Positions 46,734 to 55,942 of a DNA stretch of 64,000 nt are shown here, one piece after another (the stretch's first letter is position 1; every line of letters begins with the position of its first letter). The DNA is taken from assembly GCA_002698985.1 (NCBI GenBank), contig PAAY01000029.1, forward strand, positions 1 through 64,000, written 5' to 3'. The stretch is from Saprospirales bacterium (GTDB lineage: Bacteria; Bacteroidota; Bacteroidia; Chitinophagales; Saprospiraceae). The notes beneath the pieces are model-generated. The model ran no database searches, was not told the origin of the DNA, and was given only the letters and a program-made list of their open reading frames with translations. The position numbers were made by a program, and so were the translations under genes.

Positions 46734-48872
46734 TCAGGCCTTTACAAGGCCTTTAGCTTTTTCTATCACCTCTTCGGCAATGTTCTTGGGAGCTTCTGCA
46801 TAATGCGAGAACTCCATGGTAGAACTTGCACGTCCGGAGGTAATGGTACGCAACTGGGTCACATAACCAAACATCTCGGAAAGAGGTACTTCAGCCTGAA
46901 TGGCAACGGCTCCACCCGCACGCGGTTCCTGTGATTTAGGAATACCACGGCGACGGTTGAGGTCACCAATTACAGGTCCTACAAATTCTTCGGGAGTTAC
47001 GACTTCCAGTTTCATGATCGGCTCCATGATGACAGGCTTACATTTTGGAGCAGCTGCACGGAAACCTTCCTTGGCACAAAGCTCAAATGCGATGGGCTTC
47101 GAGTCAACGGGGTGCATGCTACCATCGTAAACCCTTACTTTCATGGAATCGATGCTGTAGCCAGCCAGGATACCATTCTCCATCATGGCGGTAAAACCGT
47201 CCCTGATGGGCTTTTGGTAGTTCTTGTCGATGGCACCACCAACGATATCCCAAACGAACTGAAGTTTCACCTGGCCATTCTTGTATTCCTCACTGTCGAG
47301 GAACTCCTGATCGGGAGGACCAAGTTCGAATTCCATATCGGCGAACAAACCGGCACCACCAGACTGCTTCTTCAGGCGCTCACGGTGAGAAACCGTAACG
47401 GTGAGTGCTTCTTTGTAGTTCACCTGTGGCTGGCCCTGGTTGCACTCAACTTTGAACTCACGACGCAAACGGTCGAGGATGATCTCGAGGTGCAACTCAC
47501 CCATTCCACGGATGATGGTCTGGTTGGTATCCTGATCGAATTTCACCTGGAAAGTCGGGTCTTCTTCAGAAAGCTTGGCAAGTGCCATTCCCAACTTGTC
47601 CATGTCCTTTTGCGACTTAGGCTCCACAGCCAGACCGATCACAGGCTCAGGGAAGCTCATGCTTTCCAGGACGATCGGATGCTTTTCATCGCAGAGGGTG
47701 TCACCGGTACGAATATCCTTGAAACCAACTGCAGCGGCGATGTCACCGGCTTCAACCTGGTCAATCGGGTTTTGCTTGTTGGAGTGCATTTGATACAAAC
47801 GGGCAATCCGTTCTTTCTTTCCGGAACGGGTATTCAAAACGGCCGAACCTGCCGGCAATACACCAGAATAAACCCGCATAAAGGCCAAACGACCAACATA
47901 AGGGTCAGTGGCGATTTTGAATGCCAGCGCAGTAAATGGATCGTCATTGGTTGGACGACGCACTACTTCTTCATCCGTCTTTGGATTGATGCCTTTGATG
48001 GCTTCAACGTCAAGCGGCGAAGGCAAGTAAGCACATACAGCGTCCAGCATGGCCTGTACACCTTTGTTCTTGAATGCAGAACCACAAAGAACCGGCGTAA
48101 TGCTCATGTCAATCGTTGCACGGCGAATAGCATCCCGGATTTCATCAACACTGATAGACGATGCATCCTCAAAGTACTTTTCCATGAGGTGATCGTCATA
48201 CTCAGCAGCAGCTTCGAGCAACTCCATGCGGTATTGATCCACAATTTCCTGAAGGTCTTCAGGAATGGGAACCACTTCGTAGGTCATCCCCTGGTCTTCT
48301 TCGTTCCAGATACGACCTTCCATGGTCACCAGGTCAACCACACCTTTGAAACGCTCTTCAGCTCCAATGGGAACCTGAAGCGGAATGGCACGGGCACCAA
48401 GCTTTTCCTTGATGTCGGCAACTACGTGGAAAAAATCAGCACCGCTCCGGTCCATCTTGTTTACGAAGGCAATCCGGGGTACTTTGTATCTGTTGGCCTG
48501 GCGCCAAACAGTCTCTGATTGAGGCTCAACACCTGACACGGCACAGAACAGTGCAACCGTTCCGTCAAGCACACGCAATGAACGCTCTACCTCAACGGTA
48601 AAGTCAACGTGACCCGGTGTGTCGATGATGTTGACAGTATATGTATCGCCCTTCCACTTCCACTCAGTTTTTGTGGCGGCGGAAGTAATGGTGATACCAC
48701 GCTCCTGCTCCTGCTCCATCCAGTCCATGGTGGCAGCGCCATCGTGAACCTCACCAATCTTGTGGGTCAAGCCGGTGTAATAGAGCACGCGCTCGGTGGT
48801 GGTGGTTTTACCGGCATCAATGTGAGCGGCGATACCAATGTTGCGAAGAAATTTCAAATCTTTAGCAGCCAT
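46734..48872 (-). CDS. fusA: Elongation factor G
   Basis: The 712-residue GTPase drives translocation of tRNA and mRNA. It has the P-loop [13 protein letters not shown] (about 17-29), switch [10 protein letters not shown] and NKMD for guanine recognition. Domain IV contains [21 protein letters not shown], and the C-terminal domain ends [18 protein letters not shown]. The length is standard for bacterial EF-G. It follows rpsG after 108 bases and ends at a strong terminator; tuf, which follows fusA in many bacteria, is absent. Confidence 0.98.
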   Translation of the reverse strand: MAAKDLKFLRNIGIAAHIDAGKTTTTERVLYYTGLTHKIGEVHDGAATMDWMEQEQERGITITSAATKTEWKWKGDTYTVNIIDTPGHVDFTVEVERSLRVLDGTVALFCAVSGVEPQSETVWRQANRYKVPRIAFVNKMDRSGADFFHVVADIKEKLGARAIPLQVPIGAEERFKGVVDLVTMEGRIWNEEDQGMTYEVVPIPEDLQEIVDQYRMELLEAAAEYDDHLMEKYFEDASSISVDEIRDAIRRATIDMSITPVLCGSAFKNKGVQAMLDAVCAYLPSPLDVEAIKGINPKTDEEVVRRPTNDDPFTALAFKIATDPYVGRLAFMRVYSGVLPAGSAVLNTRSGKKERIARLYQMHSNKQNPIDQVEAGDIAAAVGFKDIRTGDTLCDEKHPIVLESMSFPEPVIGLAVEPKSQKDMDKLGMALAKLSEEDPTFQVKFDQDTNQTIIRGMGELHLEIILDRLRREFKVECNQGQPQVNYKEALTVTVSHRERLKKQSGGAGLFADMEFELGPPDQEFLDSEEYKNGQVKLQFVWDIVGGAIDKNYQKPIRDGFTAMMENGILAGYSIDSMKVRVYDGSMHPVDSKPIAFELCAKEGFRAAAPKCKPVIMEPIMKLEVVTPEEFVGPVIGDLNRRRGIPKSQEPRAGGAVAIQAEVPLSEMFGYVTQLRTITSGRASSTMEFSHYAEAPKNIAEEVIEKAKGLVKA

Positions 48873-48932
48873 ATAAATTCCCTGTGGGGTTTTGAATTAC
48901 AAATTAACAAATAAGGTCTTGGCTTAAAGTCA

Positions 48933-48959
48933 GCAACCCCAGCCATCAGCCGGGGTTGC
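48933..48959 (-). other. Hairpin between rpsG and fusA
   Basis: GCAACCCC and GGGGTTGC pair over 8 bp around 11 bases. There is no T-run. It could be a protein-binding or attenuator element in the str transcript; S7 is the usual regulator in E. coli, but at the rpsL-rpsG junction. Confidence 0.5.
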
Positions 48960-48980
48960 AAACCTACCTTCGGAATAAGT

Positions 48981-49448
48981 TTATACCCGGAAGTGAGCGA
49001 AGGCCCGGTTGGCTTCAGCCATCCGGTGAGTGTCTTCTTTACGTTTCACGGCAGCGCCTTCACCCTTGCTTGCAGCAATCAACTCTGCAGCCAGCTTTTC
49101 AGCGAAGCCCTTTCCACTGCGCTCACGTGCAAAACGAATGAGCCACTTCATTCCCATGGAGAGTTTGCGGTTGGCATTGATCTCCTGCGGGATCTGGAAT
49201 GTGGCACCACCAATACGGCGGGCTTTCACCTGCACCTGAGGCATGGCATTGTTCAAGGCATCTTTCCAAACCTGGTGTGGGTCCTTTTGTGTCCGCTCCT
49301 GAATGATGTCCATTGCATCATAAAACAAGCGGTAGGCGGTTGACTTCTTGCCTTCCCACATCAAGTTGTTCACAAATTGAGTTACAAGTGTATCGTTGTA
49401 ACGTGGGTCTGGAATGAGTACTCTTGGTTTTGGCTTACGCTTCCTCAT
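48981..49448 (-). CDS. rpsG: 30S ribosomal protein S7
   Basis: The 155-residue S7 has the signatures DPRYNDTLVTQFVNNLMWEGKKSTA and RRIGGATFQIPQEI, and the end KREDTHRMAEANRAFAHFRV. It nucleates assembly of the 30S head and contacts E-site tRNA. It is the second gene of the str unit, 95 bases after rpsL. Confidence 0.98.
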   Translation of the reverse strand: MRKRKPKPRVLIPDPRYNDTLVTQFVNNLMWEGKKSTAYRLFYDAMDIIQERTQKDPHQVWKDALNNAMPQVQVKARRIGGATFQIPQEINANRKLSMGMKWLIRFARERSGKGFAEKLAAELIAASKGEGAAVKRKEDTHRMAEANRAFAHFRV

Positions 49449-49543
49449 TTTTCAAGGATTATTCTGTGAAGGATCAGCTCAACTTTCACCTTCTGTTAAA
49501 TACATTAGTTAGTTATTGATCAACTATCGAAAAACACTAAAAA

Positions 49544-49918
49544 TTACTTCTTGGGAGCCTTGGTGCCGTACTGGCTGCGGCTCTTCATCCTGTTGGCAAC
49601 ACCAGCTGTATCAAGGGCACCGCGCACAATGGTGTAACGAACACCCGGAAGGTCCTTAACACGACCACCTCTTACCAGAACAATCGAGTGCTCCTGGAGG
49701 TTGTGGCCCTCACCAGGAATGTAGGCAATCACCTCGATACCATTGGTGAGACGAACCTTGGCAACTTTACGCAGCGCGGAGTTCGGCTTCTTTGGAGTGG
49801 TAGTGTAAACCCTGGTGCACACGCCACGTCGCTGTGGACATGAATCAAGTGCACGTGACTTACTTTTTACAACCACTTTCTTTCTGCCTTTACGTACAAG
49901 CTGATTGATAGTTGGCAT
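49544..49918 (-). CDS. rpsL: 30S ribosomal protein S12
   Basis: The ATG at 49918 ([14 protein letters not shown]) gives 124 residues, the family norm; a longer frame to 49984 is spurious. The decoding-centre loop [13 protein letters not shown] has lysine at residues 43 and 44, and the second loop reads [11 protein letters not shown]. These are the residues of a streptomycin-sensitive ribosome. It is the first gene of the ribosomal block, with a TACATTTG box about 127 bases upstream. Confidence 0.98.
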   Translation of the reverse strand: MPTINQLVRKGRKKVVVKSKSRALDSCPQRRGVCTRVYTTTPKKPNSALRKVAKVRLTNGIEVIAYIPGEGHNLQEHSIVLVRGGRVKDLPGVRYTIVRGALDTAGVANRMKSRSQYGTKAPKK

Positions 49919-50044
49919 AAAATCCTTTTTTATACTGTTTTTCGATAGTTGCAGATCAAAATTGAACGCTCTTGAAATGGCCAAAAAGTCCTGATTTTAA
50001 AAGGTTTTTGGCCCTCCACAGACATGGCTGCGAAAAAGCGAGCG

Positions 50045-50052
50045 CAAATGTA
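50045..50052 (-). promoter_or_regulatory. Candidate -7 box of the str operon
   Basis: TACATTTG on the minus strand fits TAnnTTTG. It would place transcription start about 120 nt before rpsL. A -33 TTTG at ideal spacing is not evident. Confidence 0.5.
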
Positions 50053-50161
50053 GGCGTTTTTACCTGATTTTTTAAACAGGAAATGAAAAAAAATCTGCGG
50101 CAATTGAAGCTGTGTCCGGATGCAAAATTTTCTTTCGGGTTTTGCCTGCCTAGCTTGGAAT

Positions 50162-51835
50162 TTATTGCAGATTCTCAGCCTGAATCTTCGACAATGGATT
50201 GTCTTTCTTCACAAACTCAAGCGCCTTGACAACCGCCGGGTCCACCCTGTTCATCACTTTCACATACCCTGCCTCCGACCATTTGTTTTGGGCTATGCCG
50301 GCTTTGAGGTGTATTCGGACCCTGTCCCGGATTTTGGCCCAATCCGATTTGGAAAGCTTTGTTCCGTTCGCTTCGCAATAGGAGCGAAATTCATTCAACA
50401 ACTCATCCGAAAGGGTGAATCCTTCAACAAAGGCATCGAGTCCCATTTCCTCCAACTCTGCCCGGTGTGCTTCCACATACTGGTAGGTGAAAGAGGGAAT
50501 GTGCCTGTTGGCAGAAATGAAGGCCGAAGAAATGAGCAGGCTGTCCATCGGAATGAAGATATCCGGAACGATGCCGCCTCCCCCAAAGACCACCCGGCCG
50601 GCGTTGGTTTTGTACTGTATGGTGTCAGCAAGTTGGATGCTGTCTTTATCGAACATTTCCCCGTGCTCCAATCGCTCGGAAAGATCGTGGGCGTAATCCG
50701 TTTCGGCCCCGTAAGGCTTCTGGATGCACCGACCGGAGGGGGTAAAGTAGCGGGCCACGGTAAGCCTGATTGCGGAACCATCTCTCAAGGGATACTGCTC
50801 CTGCACCAGCCCTTTGCCGAAGGTTCTTCTGCCAATGATCACTCCCCTGTCCCAGTCCTGAATGGCACCTGCCACGATTTCACTTGCCGAAGCAGAACCC
50901 TCATCTACTAGCACGGCGATGTTATTCAGGTCGTAAAAATTGCGTCCGGTTGATTTGTATTCACTTCGTGATGAATGGGTGCCTTCGGTGTAAACCAACA
51001 GGCGTTCCTTTTCCGAAAACAGTTGACTGAGGATATTCACCGCTTCCTGCAGGTAGCCCCCCGGATTTTGCCGAAGGTCAAGAACCAGGTGCTTCATACC
51101 CTGCTTTTCAACCATGTTCTCCAGCGCCGTCATAAACTCTTCGTAGGTATGGGCACTGAAGCGGTCCACTTTGATGTATCCGGTTTCATCATCCAGCATA
51201 TAGGCGGCCGAAACACTCGATACTGGAATCTTGTCGCGGGTCAGTTCAAAAGTCTCTGTGGATCGTGTCGAGGGGCGGTAAACTTTAACGAGCACCTCGC
51301 TTCCTTTTTCGCCCTTGAGGTGTTTCAGAAGTTTATCGGCATCGGCATTCACACCCAACACCAATGAATCCTCCACCCCAACAATCTGATCACCAGGTAA
51401 AATGCCGGCTTTCCTGGCCGGCCCTCCTGCAATTGTCGATACTACTACTACTGTGTCATTTACGACGAGAAACTCGATACCGATCCCGTCAAAACTTCCT
51501 TCCAACTGGTCGGTAACGGCCTTGAGGTCTTCGGCTGAGATATAACTGGAGTGCGGGTCAAGTTGATGCAGGATGTTGTCTATGGCCTCTTTCACAAGAA
51601 ACTCTTTGTCCACATCGTCAACGTAGCGGGATTCAATGTAACGGATCAACTCTTCCAGCTTACCCTGCCCCAGAGAACTGGGAGGAAGCTGTTTTTTCTC
51701 CTGCACCGGCACATCGATGGCTATGGTTGTAGGCGGATTGTCCTGCATTTTGACGCCGATTAATATCCCTGCCACCATCACAACTGACAGCATCAAAGGC
51801 AGCCAAACATTCCACTTTCTTTTCTCTTCTGTCAT
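50162..51835 (-). CDS. S41 family C-terminal processing peptidase
   Basis: The 557-residue product has one N-terminal membrane helix (about 11-29, WLPLMLSVVMVAGILIGV). The PDZ domain that follows (GSFDGIGIEFLVVND; GGPARKAGILPGDQIVGVED) selects C-terminal tails. The catalytic region has Ser316 in GSASASE and Lys341 in RRTFGKG, 25 residues apart as in CtpA/Prc. A further ~170 C-terminal residues resemble those of Bacteroidota CtpA. It is periplasmic and anchored to the inner membrane; roles include processing or degrading envelope proteins. Substrate unknown. Confidence 0.95.
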   Translation of the reverse strand: MTEEKRKWNVWLPLMLSVVMVAGILIGVKMQDNPPTTIAIDVPVQEKKQLPPSSLGQGKLEELIRYIESRYVDDVDKEFLVKEAIDNILHQLDPHSSYISAEDLKAVTDQLEGSFDGIGIEFLVVNDTVVVVSTIAGGPARKAGILPGDQIVGVEDSLVLGVNADADKLLKHLKGEKGSEVLVKVYRPSTRSTETFELTRDKIPVSSVSAAYMLDDETGYIKVDRFSAHTYEEFMTALENMVEKQGMKHLVLDLRQNPGGYLQEAVNILSQLFSEKERLLVYTEGTHSSRSEYKSTGRNFYDLNNIAVLVDEGSASASEIVAGAIQDWDRGVIIGRRTFGKGLVQEQYPLRDGSAIRLTVARYFTPSGRCIQKPYGAETDYAHDLSERLEHGEMFDKDSIQLADTIQYKTNAGRVVFGGGGIVPDIFIPMDSLLISSAFISANRHIPSFTYQYVEAHRAELEEMGLDAFVEGFTLSDELLNEFRSYCEANGTKLSKSDWAKIRDRVRIHLKAGIAQNKWSEAGYVKVMNRVDPAVVKALEFVKKDNPLSKIQAENLQ

Positions 51836-52213
51836 TATTCCAGGTATGGGTATGGATTTCTGTTAAAGGACAAAAGTAAAGAGCCCTGTACAACCGGAAA
51901 CCAAAAGTCTGTCTGAGCTGAAGTATTCTGACAAAAACTCCGGCACGGCAACAAGGGCTTTCTCTTACCATTGAGGAAAACAGCTCGACCGCTGATTCGT
52001 TCGAAGTGCCTTTCCAAAACCCCGTTCCTGAGCAAATCTTTAAATAAATCCAACAAATACCTGTTGTCTTTTGAAAACTGCTTCGAAAACTTGAAATTTG
52101 TTCAACGCTGTTGCAAGCGTACTCATCTTGTGAATTTCCTGCACAACCTCTCACTTTGGAATCCCTTGAACTTACCAGACATCTTTCAACACCTTTGATC
52201 CAAAAAGACAGCC
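51836..52213. other. Divergent intergenic region S41/Lrp
   Basis: The 378-base stretch has no supported gene. It holds the S41 -7 box at 51871-51878. No box is clear for the Lrp gene. Confidence 0.5.
51871..51878 (-). promoter_or_regulatory. Candidate -7 box of the S41 peptidase gene
   Basis: TACTTTTG on the minus strand fits TAnnTTTG, 36 bases before the start codon. A TTTTG lies further upstream, but at a spacing slightly longer than usual. Confidence 0.5.
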
Positions 52214-52684
52214 ATGGGAAAAATTGACGAACTAGACCGGAAAATCCTGGCGCTGCTCATGCAAGATGCCGAACAACCCTATACAGCCATTGCAAAGAAG
52301 GTGCACATGACGGGGGGCACTGTGCATGTGCGTATGAAAAAGCTCCGACAGATGGGCATAGTGCAGGGCGCCAGCCTTAAGGTCGATTACAGCAAATTGG
52401 GCTTTGACATCTGTGCTTTCATCGGTGTTTACCTCGACAAAAGCTCTTTGTACGATGAAGTGGCCAATGAACTTTCCAAAATTCCGGAAGTGGTCGAAGC
52501 CTATTACACCACAGGTCTTTATTCCATCTTTGCGAAGATCTATTGCAAAGACACCAACCACCTCAGGGATGTGCTCCACGATAAAATCCAGAACATCAGT
52601 GGAATCCAGCGGACAGAGACTTTCATTTCTTTGCAACAGAGCCTCAATCGACCCGTTGACATCCTGATCGATGATGAAAAGTGA
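52214..52684 (+). CDS. Lrp/AsnC family transcriptional regulator
   Basis: The 156-residue product has an N-terminal winged helix-turn-helix (LDRKILALLMQDAEQPYTAIAKKVHM, then TGGTVHVRMKKLRQMGIV, about 5-60). The C-terminal RAM ligand domain follows (about 70-150: ICAFIGVYLDKSSLYDEVANELSKIPEVVEAYYTTGLYSIFAKIYCKD, key motif TTGLYSIFAKI). Such proteins form octamers and sense amino acids or related compounds. The ligand and targets are not evident from neighbours. Confidence 0.93.
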   Translation: MGKIDELDRKILALLMQDAEQPYTAIAKKVHMTGGTVHVRMKKLRQMGIVQGASLKVDYSKLGFDICAFIGVYLDKSSLYDEVANELSKIPEVVEAYYTTGLYSIFAKIYCKDTNHLRDVLHDKIQNISGIQRTETFISLQQSLNRPVDILIDDEK

Positions 52685-52766
52685 CAGTTTGAGGAGGTTC
52701 GGCACTATTTTTTACACCCATCGTTTGGCACCATACAACTTCCGGTGCTGATTACAGTTATGAATG

Positions 52767-52844
52767 CACTGCAAAAAGTTTCCTCAGTTGGTTGAGAGGG
52801 GTTGGAAGTAGTTGAGAGGGGTTGAGAGGGGTTTAGAGGGGTTT
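52767..52844 (+). repeat. 10 bp tandem repeats next to a CACTGCAAAAA motif
   Basis: Five units with a period of 10 bp (GTTGAGAGGG at 52791, 52811 and 52821, with variants GTTGGAAGTA and GTTTAGAGGG) run from 52791 to 52844. Just before them, at 52767-52777, is the same CACTGCAAAAA that bounds the element near 2 kb. Confidence 0.75.
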
Positions 52845-52923
52845 TATTTACGGTCAGCTTTCGCCCTGGATGGCCTTTTTGCAGGTGACTCAGACGTAAA
52901 ATCCGAATCAGATTCTTTAACCA

Positions 52924-53826
52924 ATGTTCAGAGCCGTTTTAGGGATACCATTATTGGCTGTTTTTCTCTTGCTTCTGCAAAATGAAGCCAATGCCCAGCA
53001 GTACGAAAACCCTCCGTACAGCGGTTACCGGATCCAGCTCGCCAACATCGAGATCCTCAAAGAAGACGACAACTACCTCAAACTAAGCATGGATGTGGCC
53101 AACACCGGCCGCCAAAACGTAGACCTGAAAAGGCAGGACATCCGCCACTGGATACAGGTGCTCTTTACGCCGGAGGTGGACGAGGGTAGGCTCAGACTGC
53201 TCAAAGGCAACATCCGGGAAGCCCTGTTCGAAAAAGGCCTCAGCCTGAAATCAGGTCAGGTCAAACACGACCTGAACCTCAGGGTCTCCAAATTGCGAAA
53301 ACCAGTGATGCCAAAGAACGAAGTACTGGTGGATACCAAACCTGAAAAGCCGGCGAACGAACTGCCCCACCCTGACGAAAGCATCGCTGAAAAAGGTGGC
53401 GATGCCCAGCTTCCTGAACAGGACATGGGCCTATCGCAAAACGAACCCTGCCCGGATATCGCATTCCTGCATCTTTACCTGAAAGAAGAAGATGACAAAT
53501 ACGCCACACTGGAATACCATATCCAGAACCAGGGAGAAGGCAACTTCATCATTGCCGACGAAACGGATAGGCTGATCATCAGGGCTTTCATCTCGGGTGT
53601 GCCCAAACTGACGCGGGGCGCACTGCCCATTGGCGGCATGACTTTCGAAAAAGATGACGGACACCCCCGCATGCTCCGCCCCGGAGAAAAACTGATTGGA
53701 GAAATCAAACTCGACACCCGCAAGAAAACCCGCTACATGAAATGCCTGATTCTGCAACTTGACTCAGATCAGTTCATTCACGAATGCGACCGCACCAACA
53801 ACTCTTCTGCGGTCATTCTCCGCTAA
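52924..53826 (+). CDS. Exported protein with two CARDB-like domains
   Basis: The 300-residue product has a signal peptide (MFRAVLGIPLLAVFLLLLQN). Two similar beta-sandwich units follow: about residues 36-75 (IQLANIEILKEDDNYLKLSMDVANTGRQNVDL, shown by motif DVANTG) and about 177-215 (IAFLHLYLKEEDDKYATLEYHIQNQGEGNF, motif HIQNQG). The N-x-G turn is typical of CARDB-like adhesive or structural domains. A Pro/Glu-rich linker joins them, and CLILQLDSDQFIHECDRTNN repeats the CARDB ending. It has no sorting domain. Function unknown; a structural envelope role is a guess. Confidence 0.72.
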   Translation: MFRAVLGIPLLAVFLLLLQNEANAQQYENPPYSGYRIQLANIEILKEDDNYLKLSMDVANTGRQNVDLKRQDIRHWIQVLFTPEVDEGRLRLLKGNIREALFEKGLSLKSGQVKHDLNLRVSKLRKPVMPKNEVLVDTKPEKPANELPHPDESIAEKGGDAQLPEQDMGLSQNEPCPDIAFLHLYLKEEDDKYATLEYHIQNQGEGNFIIADETDRLIIRAFISGVPKLTRGALPIGGMTFEKDDGHPRMLRPGEKLIGEIKLDTRKKTRYMKCLILQLDSDQFIHECDRTNNSSAVILR

Positions 53827-53833
53827 AAGCACC

Positions 53834-54433
53834 TCATTTGATCTTCACCATTCCGGGAACCTGTTTCAGTTCCAGGAAGGCGCTGTTGATGTTGGCTATC
53901 TCGATGATGGTGGGATCCTCCACAAACTGAATGGTCGTTTTGGAGCCGGGCGCTCCGATGGCCTCGAAACACACTTCATAAAGGGGCTTGTCATCCGGGC
54001 GGGTGATGCCTTTTACATTGATGTCGAACCAGGCGTGGGTCAGTTTGCCTTTATCGGTGATGTGGGTTCCAAAATTCTGGTTGCTCAGTCCGGGCAGGCC
54101 AAAATTGCGCAGCGATTTGAATTTCAAAACTGCGGGATCCCACTGGAGGGTGTATTGCATGGATACAATCTCTTTGAAACCCTTGGCCCTGATGGGAATG
54201 CACACTTCCTCACCTTTTGAAACTTCCTTTCCTTCGGTCAACATCTCGATGCTGCCTTCAACGGGAAAGATGTTATTTTTTGCAGCCCCAACTTCCGGTT
54301 CACTCTTTTTGGTGGCTTCCAGGGCCTGTTCTTTGGCCGCATCACGCACCTTGTCGTCAGAGCAGCCGCTCCATTGCGCAGCGAAGAGAAAAAGAAAAAG
54401 CAGGAAAAGCGGGGATTTGAAGTAGCGGGTCAT
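53834..54433 (-). CDS. Cohesin-domain-like lipoprotein
   Basis: The signal sequence ends in AAQWSGC, whose Cys would be lipidated. Residues about 60-199 look like a cohesin or carbohydrate-binding-like beta-sandwich (EEVCIPIRAKGFKEIVSMQYTLQWDPAVLKFKSL, key motif QYTLQWDPAVLKF; GKLTHAWFDI; LYEVCFEAIG). Cohesins in cellulosomes bind dockerins, but isolated cohesin-like domains in Bacteroidota need not. No dockerin was recognised in the window. A periplasm- or surface-facing lipoprotein is likely. It ends eight bases from the oppositely oriented CARDB-like gene. Confidence 0.8.
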   Translation of the reverse strand: MTRYFKSPLFLLFLFLFAAQWSGCSDDKVRDAAKEQALEATKKSEPEVGAAKNNIFPVEGSIEMLTEGKEVSKGEEVCIPIRAKGFKEIVSMQYTLQWDPAVLKFKSLRNFGLPGLSNQNFGTHITDKGKLTHAWFDINVKGITRPDDKPLYEVCFEAIGAPGSKTTIQFVEDPTIIEIANINSAFLELKQVPGMVKIK

Positions 54434-54474
54434 GTTCGATAACGTTTGATTCTGTGCCGAATTGGATTGCGGAG

Positions 54475-54482
54475 CAAACTTA
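54475..54482 (-). promoter_or_regulatory. Candidate -7 box of the cohesin-like lipoprotein gene
   Basis: TAAGTTTG on the minus strand fits TAnnTTTG, 42 bases before the start codon. Confidence 0.4.
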
Positions 54483-54511
54483 CATTTCTAACTGACTCTG
54501 CGGCGTTTTTT

Positions 54512-55279
54512 TCACAGTTTCCAGACGATGCCGTTGTTCCAGGAATAAGTGCTGGTGGGTGCATCGGTGGGCAGCGCCGTGTCGGCAGAATAGACGAAAT
54601 AAGTGGAGAAACTCAGCTTTTCAAGGACTGGGAAACTCAAACGCCATTCGCTGGAAAGCCGGTGGTTGCTCCATTTGTCCCACCTGGGCTGGAAATAGGT
54701 GGTTCCCAAAAACTTTGCGCCATTGTCACCCAGGCGGAAGGCAAATGAAATATAGCTGTTCAAGCGGTGCCACCTGGTTGCTGCATTTCCTTCGGTAAAT
54801 TCATTGAATTCGTACAGGTAAGACAGCCCGATGTTCAGCCTGTTTTCACCGCTTTCCGATCTGAAGGCCTGCCAGCGGAATCCAGCGCCTGCCAGCGAGC
54901 GCTGCCTGATGAGCAGGAGTCGGTTGTACTGCAACTGGCCGAATGTCTCCCAAGCCCACCTTTCTGACAGCTCACGGTTGTACCTGAGGTGGGCGTAGCC
55001 GGAGTTGCTGAAATTCTGCGAACCTGCCCGCAAAAACCGGAAATCCAATAGAAGCAGCAAGAGGTTCTCGCCCGACAACAGCTGCACATGCGCGCCGCTG
55101 TTGACCTGCGCAACCTGGTCCTTCACTTTTGAAAGGCTGGCCCCAAGGTTGAGTGAACCATACCATTGTGTGCTGTCATTGGTGCTTTCAATTCGCCGTT
55201 CTTCAATGTTGATGATCTGTCCTTCGGCAATGAGTTGCATGGCCAGGAGTAGCGCAGTGGTTAACAGCAGTCGAATCAT
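54512..55279 (-). CDS. DUF481 outer-membrane protein
   Basis: The 255-residue product has a signal peptide (MIRLLLTTALLLAMQLIAEGQ). The pattern matches DUF481 (YGSLNLGASLSKVKDQVAQVNSGAHVQL; LRYNRELSERWAWETFGQLQYNRL, key motif RWAWETFGQLQYN). Alternating strands and the ending SWNNGIVWKL suggest an outer-membrane barrel. The function of DUF481 is unknown. The gene follows rplS on the same strand after a terminator-like hairpin; a TACTTTCG box (55329-55336) about 50 bases upstream could serve it. Confidence 0.87.
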   Translation of the reverse strand: MIRLLLTTALLLAMQLIAEGQIINIEERRIESTNDSTQWYGSLNLGASLSKVKDQVAQVNSGAHVQLLSGENLLLLLLDFRFLRAGSQNFSNSGYAHLRYNRELSERWAWETFGQLQYNRLLLIRQRSLAGAGFRWQAFRSESGENRLNIGLSYLYEFNEFTEGNAATRWHRLNSYISFAFRLGDNGAKFLGTTYFQPRWDKWSNHRLSSEWRLSFPVLEKLSFSTYFVYSADTALPTDAPTSTYSWNNGIVWKL

Positions 55280-55407
55280 TTTTCAATTGGATTGAGGTGC
55301 GGTGTATCTATTGCGGGCTGACAGGGGGCGAAAGTAGGGCGAAAAGTAAAATTGCCGGCAAAAGGGGTTGAAACGGATACGGAGCGTTGAGCGCAGCTGA
55401 AAATGAG

Positions 55408-55443
55408 AAGCGCCTTGCAAAGAATACTCTCTGCAAGGCGCTT
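55408..55443 (-). terminator. Terminator-like hairpin after rplS
   Basis: AAGCGCCTTGCA and TGCAAGGCGCTT pair perfectly over 12 bp. On the minus strand only a broken T-rich stretch (CTCATTTTC) follows, so termination may be partial. Confidence 0.6.
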
Positions 55444-55470
55444 TTGGATATGCTCACCGAACCGGTTGAT

Positions 55471-55839
55471 TTACTTGTCCTCAGTCGGGCGGATGAACTT
55501 GCGTTCCTTGATACGTGCGGCTTGTCCGATAGCACCACGGAGGTAGAACAAACGTGCACGGCGTACCTTGCCACGCTTCAGTACCTGAATTTCAGTGATG
55601 TTTGGTGAGGTGAACGGGAAAATACGTTCTACTCCCACTCCACCGGAAATCTTGCGAACAGTAAAGGTCTTGGTGGCGCCGGTTCCTTTGATCTGGATGA
55701 CGTTGCCACGGAAAACCTGGATACGAACCTTGTTACCCTCTACGATCTTGTAACTGACAGCTACGTTGTCGCCGGCCCTGAAATCAGGGAATTCTGGCTT
55801 GAGAGAGAGCTGCTCGTGAACGTAATTTATGGCGTCCAT
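55471..55839 (-). CDS. rplS: 50S ribosomal protein L19
   Basis: The 122-residue product has the L19 signatures DNVAVSYKIVEGNKVRIQVFRGNVI and RKISGGVGVERIFPFTSPNI, and a basic tail RGKVRRARLFYLRG. It lies at the subunit interface. The gene is alone, away from the main ribosomal block, without the rpsP-rimM-trmD neighbours often found. A TACTTTTG box lies 38 bases upstream. Confidence 0.98.
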   Translation of the reverse strand: MDAINYVHEQLSLKPEFPDFRAGDNVAVSYKIVEGNKVRIQVFRGNVIQIKGTGATKTFTVRKISGGVGVERIFPFTSPNITEIQVLKRGKVRRARLFYLRGAIGQAARIKERKFIRPTEDK

Positions 55840-55876
55840 TGCTATACTTTTTTGCTGGTTGATTTCTAAAGAGGCG

Positions 55877-55884
55877 CAAAAGTA
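55877..55884 (-). promoter_or_regulatory. Candidate -7 box of rplS
   Basis: TACTTTTG on the minus strand fits TAnnTTTG and is identical to the S41 gene box. Confidence 0.5.
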
Positions 55885-55942
55885 AGGATTTTTCTTTCCG
55901 GAAAAACTTTTTGCTTTTGTTTTTGATAAAAGATTTTGCCTC

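Noticed and set aside
47112-48518. A 468-residue open frame antisense to fusA
   Set aside because: It lies wholly inside the conserved EF-G gene, has no recognisable domain and its composition is what the reverse strand of a coding region gives.
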